Below, one piece after another: positions 7,721 through 16,359 of a DNA stretch of 64,000 nt. The stretch lies in the NCBI GenBank assembly GCA_963692995.1, contig OY843611.1:434001-498000 (forward strand). The letters are read 5' to 3'. Source of the DNA: Bin87 sp963692995 (GTDB taxonomy: Bacteria > Chloroflexota > Dehalococcoidia > Lucifugimonadales > UBA3495). The position numbers and the translations under genes were made by a program. The notes under the pieces were generated by a model. It was not told the origin of the DNA. It did not search any database and saw only the letters and a list, made by a program, of their open reading frames with translations. How positions within the stretch are numbered: position 1 is the stretch's first letter; each line of letters opens with the position of its first letter.

Positions 7721-8404
7721 CTACTCCGGCATAACTTCGCTGACTGAAATAGTCACGTGCGGCAGCGCGGCCGGCGCCAGTATCCCGGCCGGCCCGACCA
7801 CCCGTACCCGCTCGTACCCGCCGGCTAACGGTTCGTCATAAACCTCCACCTGTCGGGCGTTGACGTCAAACAGCCACACTTCGGGAATCCCGTACATCGC
7901 ATACATCGGTATCTTATGGTGGCGGTCAAAGCCGACTGTGGTATCCGCTACCTCAATCACCAGCAGCGTGTCCTCCGGGCCAGGCAGCTCCGGGTAGCCC
8001 TCATCCTGCCAGCGCAGCACTGTCAAGTCGGGTTGCGGTTCGTTCCTTACGCCGAGTCGCACTGGATTCTGAGCGTCCAGAATCGCCAAGTTTCCCAGGG
8101 CGATGACCAATGCTTTAATCAACCAGCGTACACAGAATGCGTGCCTGCTCCCAATTGCAGCCATGTTGATTAGTTCTCCCGCCAGCAGTTCCACGCGCTC
8201 ATCCGATGTCAGGATGCCGGCCTGGGCCATTGCGTAGTATTCAGCCACCGTGAACCGTCGGCGCACGCCAGTGTATTTTTGGAATATATGCCCGTCCAGC
8301 AGCTCAACCCGCTCGTCCGGCGCCAAGATGCCGGCCTCGGCCAAGGCATAATATTCATTCATGTTGAACCGCCGCCGCTCGACTACAGTTGTCTGCATTG
8401 CCAT
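7721..8404 (-). CDS. Uma2 family (DUF820) protein with duplicated N-terminal segment
   Basis: A 227-residue member of the Uma2 family, a widespread PD-(D/E)XK-fold group of unknown function often expanded in Chloroflexota and cyanobacteria. Catalytic-like residues are in QPDLTVLR, LLVIEVADTT and the following HHKIPMYAMYGIPEVWLFD. The N-terminus contains two copies of the same ~32-residue segment: RRRFNMNEYYALAEAGIL (about 10-27) and RRRFTVAEYYAMAQAGIL (about 48-65), each followed by (A/S)PDERVELL-type sequence. Most Uma2 proteins have one. It is only distantly related to the five tandem Uma2 genes at 18-22.7 kb. Start ATG at 8404; 8398 is also possible. Confidence 0.85.
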   Translation of the reverse strand: MAMQTTVVERRRFNMNEYYALAEAGILAPDERVELLDGHIFQKYTGVRRRFTVAEYYAMAQAGILTSDERVELLAGELINMAAIGSRHAFCVRWLIKALVIALGNLAILDAQNPVRLGVRNEPQPDLTVLRWQDEGYPELPGPEDTLLVIEVADTTVGFDRHHKIPMYAMYGIPEVWLFDVNARQVEVYDEPLAGGYERVRVVGPAGILAPAALPHVTISVSEVMPE

Positions 8405-8440
8405 AATCGTCCTCGACTATCTTTATTCGCCCCAATTACA

Positions 8441-8490
8441 GCGCATCGGGGGCGGGGGCGCCCGCAGCGGACGCCCCGCCCCCGATGCGC
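8441..8490. terminator. long G+C-rich hairpin
   Basis: GCGCATCGGGGGCGGGG and its complement CCCCGCCCCCGATGCGC form a ~19-bp stem with one bulged base and an 11-base loop. It lies downstream of the minus-strand VOC gene and upstream of the Uma2 gene, so it may terminate the former. No T-run follows. Confidence 0.5.
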
Positions 8491-8510
8491 CGGAGCGCTG
8501 GCATTGCCCC

Positions 8511-8900
8511 CTAGTCAGGCCGCTGGATAATTTCCAGGCTCACCTTGTCGGGCGCTTCTACGAACATTACCTGGCTGCCCGACGGCATCGTCCACGGTGG
8601 GCAGATGATGTTGGCTCCGTTGGCCTCGAACCGCTCGTGGGCGGCCTGGATGTCATCAGTCTGAAAGCCAAAGTGGTCCAGGCCGAAGCGCGGGTGGGTG
8701 GAGCCGGGGACGGCGTTTTCACCCTCGGCCTCGCCGGATACGGTCAGCAACGGCTGGCCGTTCAGCTCCAGCTGGTGGGACACGGTGTTGGCCAGCGGCC
8801 GAGTGGATACGATCTCCGCGCCGAAGTTGTCCACGTAGAACTTGGCGGCGTTGTCCGGGTCTTCACTACGCAGATGCAGGTGGTTGCAAACGAATGCCAT
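8511..8900 (-). CDS. VOC family protein
   Basis: A 129-residue single-domain VOC protein. It has FVCNHLHLRSEDPDNAAKFY at the N-terminus (His ligand within NHLHLRS), FGLDHFGFQTDDIQAAHERF in the middle (second His) and MFVEAPDKVSLEIIQ at the C-terminus (Glu ligand), so the three typical metal positions are kept. Start ATG at 8900, with GGGAGG a few bases upstream. Function within the dioxygenase/isomerase/lyase range of the superfamily cannot be assigned. It may be read with the enzyme gene upstream (8986-9840), though a REP-like repeat lies between. Confidence 0.84.
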   Translation of the reverse strand: MAFVCNHLHLRSEDPDNAAKFYVDNFGAEIVSTRPLANTVSHQLELNGQPLLTVSGEAEGENAVPGSTHPRFGLDHFGFQTDDIQAAHERFEANGANIICPPWTMPSGSQVMFVEAPDKVSLEIIQRPD

Positions 8901-8942
8901 GATAATTGCCTCCCTTGTGATTGGAATTTAACGGTATCGTTT

Positions 8943-8970
8943 CGTCATGCCCGCGAAAGCGGGCATCCAG
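8943..8970. repeat. REP-like hairpin repeat (variant with ATGCCCGC stem)
   Basis: ATGCCCGC-GAAA-GCGGGCAT, flanked by CGTC and CCAG. Both stem halves carry a compensatory T-A to G-C change relative to the copies at 2822, 32788 and 46748, which argues that the hairpin itself is conserved. Confidence 0.85.
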
Positions 8971-8985
8971 GGATTTGGCGTCAGG

Positions 8986-9840
8986 CTACCGCAGGTAATC
9001 GGCGATCTGCTGGTCGTAATCGGCCTTGCGGGTTACCTGGGCGATGAGGTCGGCTGACGCCAGCGTGTCTCGCAGGTCGGCCGGCGCGACGCCCTCGCGC
9101 AACGCCTTCAGCGTGTCATACACCGCCTTGATGGCGGCCTGAAAGGGGAGATGCCCCTGCAAGGCAACGCGCACGCCGTGCTGCCCCAGCCATTCTTTGT
9201 CCGACAGCTCGCCGCCGGCGCCGCCCAGCAGCAGCGGAATGTTCAGCTCGGCATTCACCGCGGCGACTTCAGCCTTCGTGCCGGCCCCGGCCAGGAAGAT
9301 GGCGTCCACGCCGGCGGCTTCGTAGGCTTGCACCCGCCGGATGCACTCGTCCAAACCCAACCGCAAGCTGCTGGTGCGGCCGGCGACCACCAAGTTGGGG
9401 TCGGTGCGACCGGACAGCGCCGCCTTCATCTTGCCCACGCCTTCCTCCAGCGAGATAAACCCGCCGTCGCCGCCGAACACCATGGGCAGCATGGTATCCT
9501 CGATGGTCAAGGCGGCAACGCCGGAGGCTTCCAGCTCCTCGACGGTGCGCTTGACGCTGAGGGCGTTGCCGTAGCCGTGATCGGCGTCCACCATCAGGGG
9601 CAGCTGGCCGGCGCGGCAGATGCGGTAGATCTGCTCGGCAAATTCGCTGAGGGTCAGCACCACGTAGTCCGGCGCGCCCAGCACCGTGCCGCTGGCGATG
9701 GAGCCGGCGAACATGCCGACCTCGAACCCCAGATCCTCGGCGGCGCGCGCCGAAATCGGGTCAAACACAGAGCCGGGATGCACACAGACATCGCCGGCCA
9801 GAACGGCGCGATACCGCTCCCGTCGCTTGGTGTAATCCAT
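8986..9840 (-). CDS. PEP mutase/isocitrate lyase superfamily enzyme (oxaloacetate decarboxylase-like)
   Basis: A 284-residue TIM-barrel enzyme. Residues 20-60 (VHPGSVFDPISARAAEDLGFE) and PLMVDADHGYGNALSVKRTV (about 80-99, metal-binding D-A-D) with VAALTIEDTMLP (about 109-120) match the superfamily. The DADHGYGNAL and AALTIEDT sequences are most like the PA4872-type oxaloacetate decarboxylases rather than methylisocitrate lyases, which carry a KKCGH catalytic loop; that loop is absent here. The start ATG at 9840 has AAAGGAG about 10 bases upstream. Reaction is probable but unproven: an alpha-keto acid C-C lyase. Confidence 0.78.
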   Translation of the reverse strand: MDYTKRRERYRAVLAGDVCVHPGSVFDPISARAAEDLGFEVGMFAGSIASGTVLGAPDYVVLTLSEFAEQIYRICRAGQLPLMVDADHGYGNALSVKRTVEELEASGVAALTIEDTMLPMVFGGDGGFISLEEGVGKMKAALSGRTDPNLVVAGRTSSLRLGLDECIRRVQAYEAAGVDAIFLAGAGTKAEVAAVNAELNIPLLLGGAGGELSDKEWLGQHGVRVALQGHLPFQAAIKAVYDTLKALREGVAPADLRDTLASADLIAQVTRKADYDQQIADYLR

Positions 9841-9905
9841 CTGAATAATTTCTCCTTTCAGGATGTTGACGCAGGTATGATGTCCGCCGTATTTGGGCGA
9901 CTACG

Positions 9906-10145
9906 CTACGCTATACGGTCAGGATGCGGGTCGAAATACCGTTCCCACAGCTCCAGAGCGACTACCAGCAAACGCGCGCCCACGATCAGCCAAGCCAGCA
10001 ACACGATCACCGATTTCAACAGGATCCCCGCGCCCACCAGTCCCGCCGCCGTATCGGCTATTGCCGGCGTCATTATGCCTGCCAGGATTGACTCCGCCAT
10101 TTTTCTAGCGTCGTCAGCTACAGCCCTGACTGCTGCAACAGTCAT
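9906..10145 (-). CDS. small membrane protein
   Basis: A 79-residue protein with one or two hydrophobic helices: ILAGIMTPAIADTAAGLVGAG (about 20-40) and LLKSVIVLLAWLIVGARLLV (about 42-61), then a polar tail WERYFDPHPDRIA. Its ATG overlaps the stop of the upstream small membrane protein gene (ATGA), so the pair is probably co-translated and may form a complex. No family recognised. Confidence 0.6.
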   Translation of the reverse strand: MTVAAVRAVADDARKMAESILAGIMTPAIADTAAGLVGAGILLKSVIVLLAWLIVGARLLVVALELWERYFDPHPDRIA

Positions 10146-10360
10146 CGCCGGCGCTCGATATGATCAGCCACGGCCACAATGGTCCGGCAGACGAATATAA
10201 TGGCGCAGAGAACCAAAGCGATGATCAGCAGTGCGGTTTCACCAGGCGACGTTCCGGTCAGCCCAGCCCAAACGATGGGAACCGTTCCATAGAACATATA
10301 GGCTAAACTTGCCAACAACAGCGCGATGAGCGTAGCGCCGAATATCTTTCGCGTTGCCAT
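10142..10360 (-). CDS. small two-helix membrane protein
   Basis: A 72-residue protein: positive N-terminus MATRK, helix IFGATLIALLLASLAYMFYG (5-24), helix GETALLIIALVLCAIIFVC (39-57) and a basic tail AVADHIERRR, so both ends are predicted cytosolic. It overlaps the next gene by four bases. Function unknown. Confidence 0.6.
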   Translation of the reverse strand: MATRKIFGATLIALLLASLAYMFYGTVPIVWAGLTGTSPGETALLIIALVLCAIIFVCRTIVAVADHIERRR

Positions 10361-10452
10361 GCCATCCCCCTGCGTTGACCCGGCGGCCGATTGGCCGTAT
10401 TCTAACCCAACTCTGCACTGGCCGCAAAACCGGAGCGACGGTAGGCAGGGGC

Positions 10453-11313
10453 ATGACCACCATCATCGGCGTCGATTTCAGCGGGGCAATTGCCGAAAGG
10501 CCAATCAATACTTGGGCGGCTCAGGGACGGCTGAACGACCGCGGTGCTTTGCAGATAGATAGCGCATGCCGAATCCGCCGCGCCGACCTATACAGACTGC
10601 TGGCAGATATTGCCGCGCCAGCAGTGGCCGCAATGGATTTTCCTTTCGGTATTCCAGCGGCCTTCTCAGCGCATCTTGGAGTCAACGAACCATTAGCAGC
10701 GATGCCACCGGTGTGGGAGACCATAGCCAATATGACCTTCGCCGAGTTCCTGACCGCACGCAATGATTTCGTGCGCGCTAATGGCGAACTCAGACGCGCC
10801 GGCGATGCCAGGTATTACCCCGAAAGCTCCTCCCCGCTACACTGTGTCAATCCCAATATGGTGCCGATGACCTACCGGGGCATCAAAATGTTGCACTGCT
10901 TGCATCGGAATTATCCCCAGCGCTGGAACGTGCCGCCGCTGGAACCCATTGTGCCGCTGGCGGCTGACGTAACCCTGCTGGAACTGATGCCAGGCGCATT
11001 GCTCAGGGCCATCGGACTGAACTACAGAGGATACAAGAACGGCCAAGATGCGCCGCAGTTGCGCAACAGCAATCTCGATAATTTGGCCGGCAAGGCGGGC
11101 ATAGAATTGCAAATGCCGCCCGATGTGTGGCAGGGATGCCTGGCCAATCACGACTGCCTGGATGCCGTCATCGCCGCCGTCGGCGCAGCAATGTGGGCGC
11201 AGGACAGTGCTCGCTTTCGCCATCCCAACAATGACGCTGAACTGGCCGCCGCCCAACTGGAGGGCTGGATATATGCCCCGACACTACCCGCGTGCCCGCA
11301 ACAACCACACTAG
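10453..11313 (+). CDS. DUF429 domain protein (predicted RNase H-fold nuclease)
   Basis: A 286-residue protein starting MTTIIGVDFSGA, the typical first strand with a conserved Asp of the DUF429 family, whose fold is RNase H/ruvC-like. Further acidic core positions are in AAMDFPFGIP (about 59-68), the TLLELMPGALLRAIG strand-helix (about 177-191) and NHDCLDAVIAAVGAAMWA (about 236-253, matching the family's D-x-x-DA signature). The ATG at 10453, after a weak GCAGGGG, is preferred over an in-frame start at 10354. The 3' end overlaps the convergent aquaporin gene by 30 bases. The biological role of the family is not established. Confidence 0.75.
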   Translation: MTTIIGVDFSGAIAERPINTWAAQGRLNDRGALQIDSACRIRRADLYRLLADIAAPAVAAMDFPFGIPAAFSAHLGVNEPLAAMPPVWETIANMTFAEFLTARNDFVRANGELRRAGDARYYPESSSPLHCVNPNMVPMTYRGIKMLHCLHRNYPQRWNVPPLEPIVPLAADVTLLELMPGALLRAIGLNYRGYKNGQDAPQLRNSNLDNLAGKAGIELQMPPDVWQGCLANHDCLDAVIAAVGAAMWAQDSARFRHPNNDAELAAAQLEGWIYAPTLPACPQQPH

Positions 11314-11943
11314 CCCGATAGCCAGTCCCGCCCCCACCAGCTGCATCACGATAAACAGCGGCGCCGAAGCGGGCTGAATGCCGGCGAAGGTGTCCGAGAA
11401 CATCCGCGCCACGGTGACTGCCGGGTTGGCGAAGCTGGTGGACGACGTGAAAAAGTAGGCCGCCCCGATGTAGGCGCCCACTGCCACCGCGACCACCGCC
11501 CCCCGGCGGCGCGGGATCAGAAAAATCACGAGCAGCAGGCCCAGCGTGGCGATGACTTCCGCGAGCCATTGGTCCGGGCCACCCCGAACCTTGGTTGACC
11601 ACGTTGCCGGTGGCAGCGCGAACATCAGGTTGGCCAGAATGGTCCCGATGCTGCCGCCGGTAATCTGAGCGCTGACGTAAGCAATGCCCTCTTTGACCGG
11701 CCGGCCCTGCAACACCACATCGGCCAAGGTGACCGCCGGATTGAAGTGCGCCCCCGACACCGGCCCGAAAGCCCAGATCAGCGCCATCAGCGCGAAGGCC
11801 GTCGCCACGGCATTCTCCAGCAGCTGCAAGCCGATGTCATTCGGGCTAAGCCGCTGCGCCATAATCCCGCTGCCCACCACCGCCATCAGCAGGAAGGCGG
11901 TTCCCACCGCTTCGGCGAGCAGCCGCTGTCCTAACGAGGGCAT
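11284..11943 (-). CDS. aquaporin/MIP family channel
   Basis: A 219-residue inner-membrane channel starting MPSLGQRLLAEAVGTAFLLM. It has the two half-helix NPA boxes, GAHFNPAVTLADVV (about 66-79) and SFANPAVTVARMF (about 171-183), with the Arg of the selectivity filter just after the second (VAR), and six hydrophobic helices around them. It would conduct water or small neutral solutes. The ATG at 11943 is chosen because the in-frame upstream extension (to 12054) is polar and not family-like. The C-terminal coding end overlaps the convergent DUF429 gene. Confidence 0.88.
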   Translation of the reverse strand: MPSLGQRLLAEAVGTAFLLMAVVGSGIMAQRLSPNDIGLQLLENAVATAFALMALIWAFGPVSGAHFNPAVTLADVVLQGRPVKEGIAYVSAQITGGSIGTILANLMFALPPATWSTKVRGGPDQWLAEVIATLGLLLVIFLIPRRRGAVVAVAVGAYIGAAYFFTSSTSFANPAVTVARMFSDTFAGIQPASAPLFIVMQLVGAGLAIGLVWLLRARG

Positions 11944-12081
11944 CCCCAGCCGGCCACCGTCTTGTTGGGATCGTGACAAACAAAAGGGGCGGAAAATCCG
12001 CCCGCTGGATTCGCCCATACGGGAGCAATTGCGCCGCAGCAATTCATAATGCAATTAGTCTAAACCCGGGCCAATCGGTGG

Positions 12082-13743
12082 TCAACCGCCGTCAATTCCA
12101 AGCCCGCTACCGTAGAAATGCAACAGGCTGTTCACCGGATTACCCGCCATTTGGCCCAGACCACAGAGCGACGCCGCTCCCACAATTTCCGAAAGGTCTC
12201 GCAGATCCTGAATATCCGACGCCGACCCGTCGCCGGACGCCACTCGCGCCAAGGCCGCCACGATGCGCGGCGTTCCCTCGCGGCAGGGAGTGCATTTCCC
12301 GCAGGACTCGGCCGCGTTGTACTCGGCCAATTTAAGGGTCACCGTTGATGGCGACGCCGAGTCGTCGAACACGGTGATACCGCCAGCGCCCATCACTACG
12401 CCGCTGGGGTGCAGCATCCCCGGACGCAAAGCAACGTCCAACTCCGCTGCGGGAAGTATGCCGCTGGACGGCCCGCCCACTGCCGCGAACCCGATAGGCC
12501 GTTCATCCGGAACGCCTCCGCCCACTTGTTCAATCACCTGACGAACCGTCGTCCCCAGGGGAACCTCGGCCAACCCGGGTCGCCGCACTGCGCCGCTGAG
12601 CGATACCAGCCGCGTTCCCCTGGCCTCGTTCAGTCCAATGGAGGCGAAACGGCGCACGCCGCCGGTGAGAATCCCCGGCACGTTGCACAGGGTTTCGGCG
12701 TTGTTGATGACCGTCGGCTCACCGTACAGTCCCGCGTCGGTGGGGAACGGCGGGCGCAGCCGCGGCTCCCGGCGCCGCCCTTCGATGGTGTTGAGCAGCG
12801 TGGTTTCCTCGCCGCAAACGTATCCGCCGGCGCCGCGACGTACTGCCACGGTGCATCCGAATTCGCTACCCAGGGCGTTTGGGCCGAAGAGACCGGCGGC
12901 ATCGGCGTCAGTCACCGCCGCCGTCATCCGTTCCGCCGACAAGTCCGCCTCAGCGTTGACGTAGATTACCACGCGGTCTGCGCCGGCAGCGTAGGCGGCA
13001 ATCAGGGCGCCCTCGATGATGCGATGCGGGTTGCCCTCCATCAGATGCCGGTCTTTGAACACTCCCGGCTCGCCTTCTTCGGCGTTAACCACCAGGTGAC
13101 GGTGTGCCGCGCGACTGGTCAAGGATCCGGCCCGCCGGGCGGCCTGCCACTTGCGCGCCGCCGGGAAATACGCGCCGCCGCGGCCCAGCAGGCCGGCGTC
13201 CAGTACCAGCTGGACGACAGCCTCCGGCGTCCCGGATTTTTGACCACCGGATTTTTGACCAAGCGACAGCGCCGTTGCTAATCCTCGGTAGCCACCCGAC
13301 GCCAAGTATTCTTCCAGGGAAGTCGGGTTTATGCTGCCGACACTTTCCATAAGCGCAATGTGCTGGGGCGCGAAGAAAGCCTCCAGGTTCGGCGACGGGC
13401 GCGCCCGGTCTTCCGGTCCGCCGGCATCAACCGACGCAATGATGGCGGACAGGTCATCGCCCGCGCCAACGCAGTCGAAGAAGCGCGTTGTTCCGTCAGC
13501 CCGTTCCACCACCACTTGCGTGGCCGCGAAACACGCGCCGTCGCAGCCGGTTGCAATCACCGCGACATCTCGCCGAGGCGAAAGCGCTGCGGTCAGTCGC
13601 CGGTACAATACATCCGCGCCAACAGCCTCGCTGCAATGACCCCATTGGACCATCACCCGAGCCGGGTTGCCCGATCCGGCGATGCGCTGGCGCGCTGCCG
13701 TAGCCATAGCCGCCCAGGTTGCCAGGCTGCCTACTTCTGTCAT
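12082..13743 (-). CDS. NADH dehydrogenase NuoF-like flavoprotein subunit
   Basis: A 553-residue NADH-binding diaphorase subunit. In order: a thioredoxin-like [2Fe-2S]-type domain with GHCSEA and ATGCDGAC (some expected Cys missing), a GRGGAYFPAARKW FMN/NADH loop (about 210), the flavin/NADH region with VNAEEGEPGVFKDR and GAGGYVCGEETTLLNTIEG, an SLBB segment and a C-terminal 4Fe-4S domain ESCGKCTPCREGT plus SLCGLGQ. This organisation is seen in NuoF-like subunits of bidirectional hydrogenases, formate dehydrogenases and stand-alone diaphorases. The ATG at 13743 overlaps the NuoE-like gene's stop (ATGA). No NuoG, hydrogenase or formate dehydrogenase catalytic subunit is nearby. Confidence 0.87.
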   Translation of the reverse strand: MTEVGSLATWAAMATAARQRIAGSGNPARVMVQWGHCSEAVGADVLYRRLTAALSPRRDVAVIATGCDGACFAATQVVVERADGTTRFFDCVGAGDDLSAIIASVDAGGPEDRARPSPNLEAFFAPQHIALMESVGSINPTSLEEYLASGGYRGLATALSLGQKSGGQKSGTPEAVVQLVLDAGLLGRGGAYFPAARKWQAARRAGSLTSRAAHRHLVVNAEEGEPGVFKDRHLMEGNPHRIIEGALIAAYAAGADRVVIYVNAEADLSAERMTAAVTDADAAGLFGPNALGSEFGCTVAVRRGAGGYVCGEETTLLNTIEGRRREPRLRPPFPTDAGLYGEPTVINNAETLCNVPGILTGGVRRFASIGLNEARGTRLVSLSGAVRRPGLAEVPLGTTVRQVIEQVGGGVPDERPIGFAAVGGPSSGILPAAELDVALRPGMLHPSGVVMGAGGITVFDDSASPSTVTLKLAEYNAAESCGKCTPCREGTPRIVAALARVASGDGSASDIQDLRDLSEIVGAASLCGLGQMAGNPVNSLLHFYGSGLGIDGG

Positions 13744-14279
13744 TGGCTGGCCTCTGCAATGACCGCCGCCAAACGACCCGGGTTCATGCGTCCCAGCCAC
13801 CGCCGGCGGCTCCCTTGACCGGTCACGCCGACCACCGGCGCAACACCGCAGATGAACGCGCAGGCGGCGGTTTCGACCCTCGCGCGTTCATCTGCCGTTT
13901 TCTGCGCCGACGCCAACAGCTCGTCGCTGCCGGCCCGCCAGCAGGCCAATCCCGTGCAAACGGTGATGACGAGGAGCGGCGGCGTATCAAGTCGCAGCTC
14001 CGAGTACGAGGTGGCCGATCCATATACTTCCGACGCCGGCACGCGCAGGTGCCAGCCGACCACTTGCAGGGCCCACTCCGGCAGGTAGCCGTGCTCATGC
14101 TGCAAAAAATGCAGCGCCGGCAGCAAATTGCTTCTGACCCGCTGGGGGAACCGCTCCCGGAGGATGCGCCGCAGCCCCGACTGCCGCTCGCGGCGCTCCG
14201 CATTGGCCGAACCGTCGCTCGCCGGGTCGGCGTTGTCGCGCCGTTCGCGTCGTCGCCTGAAGTCTCCCGGCTCTACCAT
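13740..14279 (-). CDS. NuoE-like [2Fe-2S] subunit
   Basis: A 179-residue thioredoxin-like ferredoxin that pairs with NuoF. The four cluster ligands are visible as CTGLAC (C-x4-C, about residue 115-120) and CAFIC (C-x3-C, about 151-155). The N-terminal helical domain contains LPALHFLQHEHGYLPEWALQ, the family's typical L..lq...gylp motif. The start MVEPGDFRRRR at 14279 is chosen because the upstream extension (to 14453) looks non-coding. It overlaps the NuoF-like gene by four bases, indicating a two-subunit diaphorase module. Confidence 0.86.
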   Translation of the reverse strand: MVEPGDFRRRRERRDNADPASDGSANAERRERQSGLRRILRERFPQRVRSNLLPALHFLQHEHGYLPEWALQVVGWHLRVPASEVYGSATSYSELRLDTPPLLVITVCTGLACWRAGSDELLASAQKTADERARVETAACAFICGVAPVVGVTGQGSRRRWLGRMNPGRLAAVIAEASQ

Positions 14280-14458
14280 TGCGGGATTATAGCAGGACAT
14301 CGGCAAACGCGATGTCTCAAATGTCAGAAACTGGCGGCTCCCGGCCCGTTGCCCTATACTTCCGCCCACCGTACCGCAAACGCAACGCGACAATCTCAAC
14401 AAACCCGCGACAATCTCAACGAACCTTGGATGCAGCCCCGCTGCGGAGGTCAATCATT

Positions 14459-16255
14459 ATGGCATTGGGACTTAATAGCTATCGCCCCCTGGTTGGCGGC
14501 GTGAGCCACATGATTAGCACCGGCCATTATCTCGCCACGGCGGCCGGCTACCGTATCCTGGAGCAGGGCGGCAACGCCATTGACGCCGGCGTGGCGGCCG
14601 GCATCGTCATCAACGTAACGCTGCCCCAGTACACCAGCTTCGGCGGCGTCGCTCCCATCATCATTCACCACGCCGCCAGCGGCGATACCAAGGAGATCAG
14701 CGGCCTGGGGCGTTGGCCGGCCGAAGCGTCCATCGACTACTTCCGCCGCGAGCATAACGGCGATATGCCCCATGGGGTGATGCGCACCGTCACTCCCGCC
14801 GCCCCCGATGCCTGGCTCACCGCGCTGAGCCGCTACGGCACCATGACCTTCGAGCAGGTAGTTACGCCGGCCCTGGAGCTGGCCGGCGGCGGCTTCCCCA
14901 TACCGGCCACGCTGCACCGCGCCCTGGTGGCCGGTCAAAGATCGAGCAGCGGAGACAACATCATCCTGGACGAGGGCGACACCAGCCAGTGGACCAGCAC
15001 CATGCAGATTTTCTACCCCAAGGGCCGGGCCCTGGGTGTGGGCGACCTGCTGGTGCAGTCTGATCTGGCCCGCACTTTCCAGCGCATGATCGACGCCGAG
15101 CGCGCCGCCGCCGGACAAGGTCGAGAGTCGGCCATCAAGGCGGCACGGGACTTCTTTTACAAGGGTGATATTGCCGAGGAGATGGTCGCCTTCCACCGCT
15201 CCCAGGGCGGTTGGCTGTCCATGCGTGATCTGGCCGACTTCTCGGTGGGCGTGGACGACCCGCCGATGATCGACTACAAAGGGCCGAACTCTTCTGAAAT
15301 CGCCGTGTACGCCTGCGGCCCGTGGTGTCAGGGGCCGATGAACCTGCACGCCCTGCGCATTCTGGAAGGCTGCGACTTGCAAAGCATGGGGCATAATTCC
15401 GCCGACTACATCCACACCGTGCTGGAGGCGCTGAAGCTGGCCTTCGCGGATCGCCACGCCTACTACGGCGACCCCGACTTTGTGAATGTGCCCATGGACG
15501 GCCTGCTGTCCCGGGAGTACGCTGATCTCCGTCGCCGCGAGATCGATCCCCACCGCGCCAACCCCGAAATGCCCGACGCCGGCGACCCGTGGCCCCACCA
15601 GGTCGGCCTCGACTCCCGTGACCAATCGCGAGGGGCTGGCAAGCCGGAGGCGGTGGCCGGCCCGCTGTCCGCCGACACGTCTTACATTTGTGCCGTGGAC
15701 CGCTGGGGCAACGCCTTCTCCGCCACACCCAGCGACGGCTTTGGCGGAGCGCCCATCATCCCCGGCCTGGGCTTCATGGCGTCGGCCCGGGGCGCCCAGA
15801 ACTGGCTGGACGAGGACCATCCCAGCAGCCTGGCTCCCGGCAAACGTCCGCGCTTGACGCCCAACCCGGCCCTGGCCTTCAAGGACGGCCGGCCCTGGCT
15901 GCCCTTTGGCACGCCGGGCGGCGACGTCCAGCCTCAGTCCATGGTGCAGTTGTTCCTCAACGTCGCCGAGTTCGGCATGAACGTGCAGCAGGCCATCGAG
16001 CAGCCTCGCGCCTCCACCTGGAGCTTCCCCAACTCCTTCTGGCCCCACGCCTACCGGCCCGGCCTGGTGGGCGTCGAGTCGCGCATCGACCCGTCGGTGG
16101 TGGACGAACTGCGCAAGCGCGGCCACGACGTGGACGTGTGGAACGAATGGACCCCGCGCATGGGCTCCCTCTGCGCCATCGAGATCGACCGCGAGCGCGG
16201 CGCCTTGTTCGGCGGCGCGGACCTGCGGCGCGACGGGTACGCCATGGGCCGGTAA
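14459..16255 (+). CDS. gamma-glutamyltransferase family Ntn-hydrolase
   Basis: A 598-residue member of the gamma-glutamyltranspeptidase family, which self-cleaves before a Thr nucleophile. The N-terminus has GVSHMISTGHYLATAAGYRILEQGG-type sequence with GNAIDAGVAAGIVINV (family A..LrGGnAvDAAvA motif). The probable nucleophile is Thr407 in SADTSYICAVDRWGN, followed by GLGFMASARGAQNWL and the P-R-L-TP-N substrate region KRPRLTPNPALAF. No signal peptide is seen, so it would be cytosolic and its substrate may not be glutathione. GGAGGT at 14445-14450 fixes the ATG at 14459. A long antisense frame opposite this gene is a shadow. Confidence 0.88.
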   Translation: MALGLNSYRPLVGGVSHMISTGHYLATAAGYRILEQGGNAIDAGVAAGIVINVTLPQYTSFGGVAPIIIHHAASGDTKEISGLGRWPAEASIDYFRREHNGDMPHGVMRTVTPAAPDAWLTALSRYGTMTFEQVVTPALELAGGGFPIPATLHRALVAGQRSSSGDNIILDEGDTSQWTSTMQIFYPKGRALGVGDLLVQSDLARTFQRMIDAERAAAGQGRESAIKAARDFFYKGDIAEEMVAFHRSQGGWLSMRDLADFSVGVDDPPMIDYKGPNSSEIAVYACGPWCQGPMNLHALRILEGCDLQSMGHNSADYIHTVLEALKLAFADRHAYYGDPDFVNVPMDGLLSREYADLRRREIDPHRANPEMPDAGDPWPHQVGLDSRDQSRGAGKPEAVAGPLSADTSYICAVDRWGNAFSATPSDGFGGAPIIPGLGFMASARGAQNWLDEDHPSSLAPGKRPRLTPNPALAFKDGRPWLPFGTPGGDVQPQSMVQLFLNVAEFGMNVQQAIEQPRASTWSFPNSFWPHAYRPGLVGVESRIDPSVVDELRKRGHDVDVWNEWTPRMGSLCAIEIDRERGALFGGADLRRDGYAMGR

Positions 16256-16280
16256 AACGCATCAGCGCAGCGTCATCGGG

Positions 16281-16311
16281 AGCGACGCCAGCATTTTTTG
16301 CTGGCGTCGCT
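16281..16311. terminator. bidirectional terminator between convergent genes
   Basis: A 13-bp perfect stem (AGCGACGCCAGCA / TGCTGGCGTCGCT) with a T5 loop lies 25 bases after the gamma-glutamyltransferase stop and before the end of the convergent channel gene. Confidence 0.7.
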
Positions 16312-16359
16312 TGCAATGTGTCACCCCGGATAATCAGCGGTTGCCGGCGACAGAACCCG

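Noticed and set aside
14450..16126. 558-residue minus-strand frame opposite the gamma-glutamyltransferase
   Set aside because: The plus strand encodes an intact, motif-complete enzyme; the antisense frame is Gly/Val/His-rich without domains, an effect of G+C-rich codon use.
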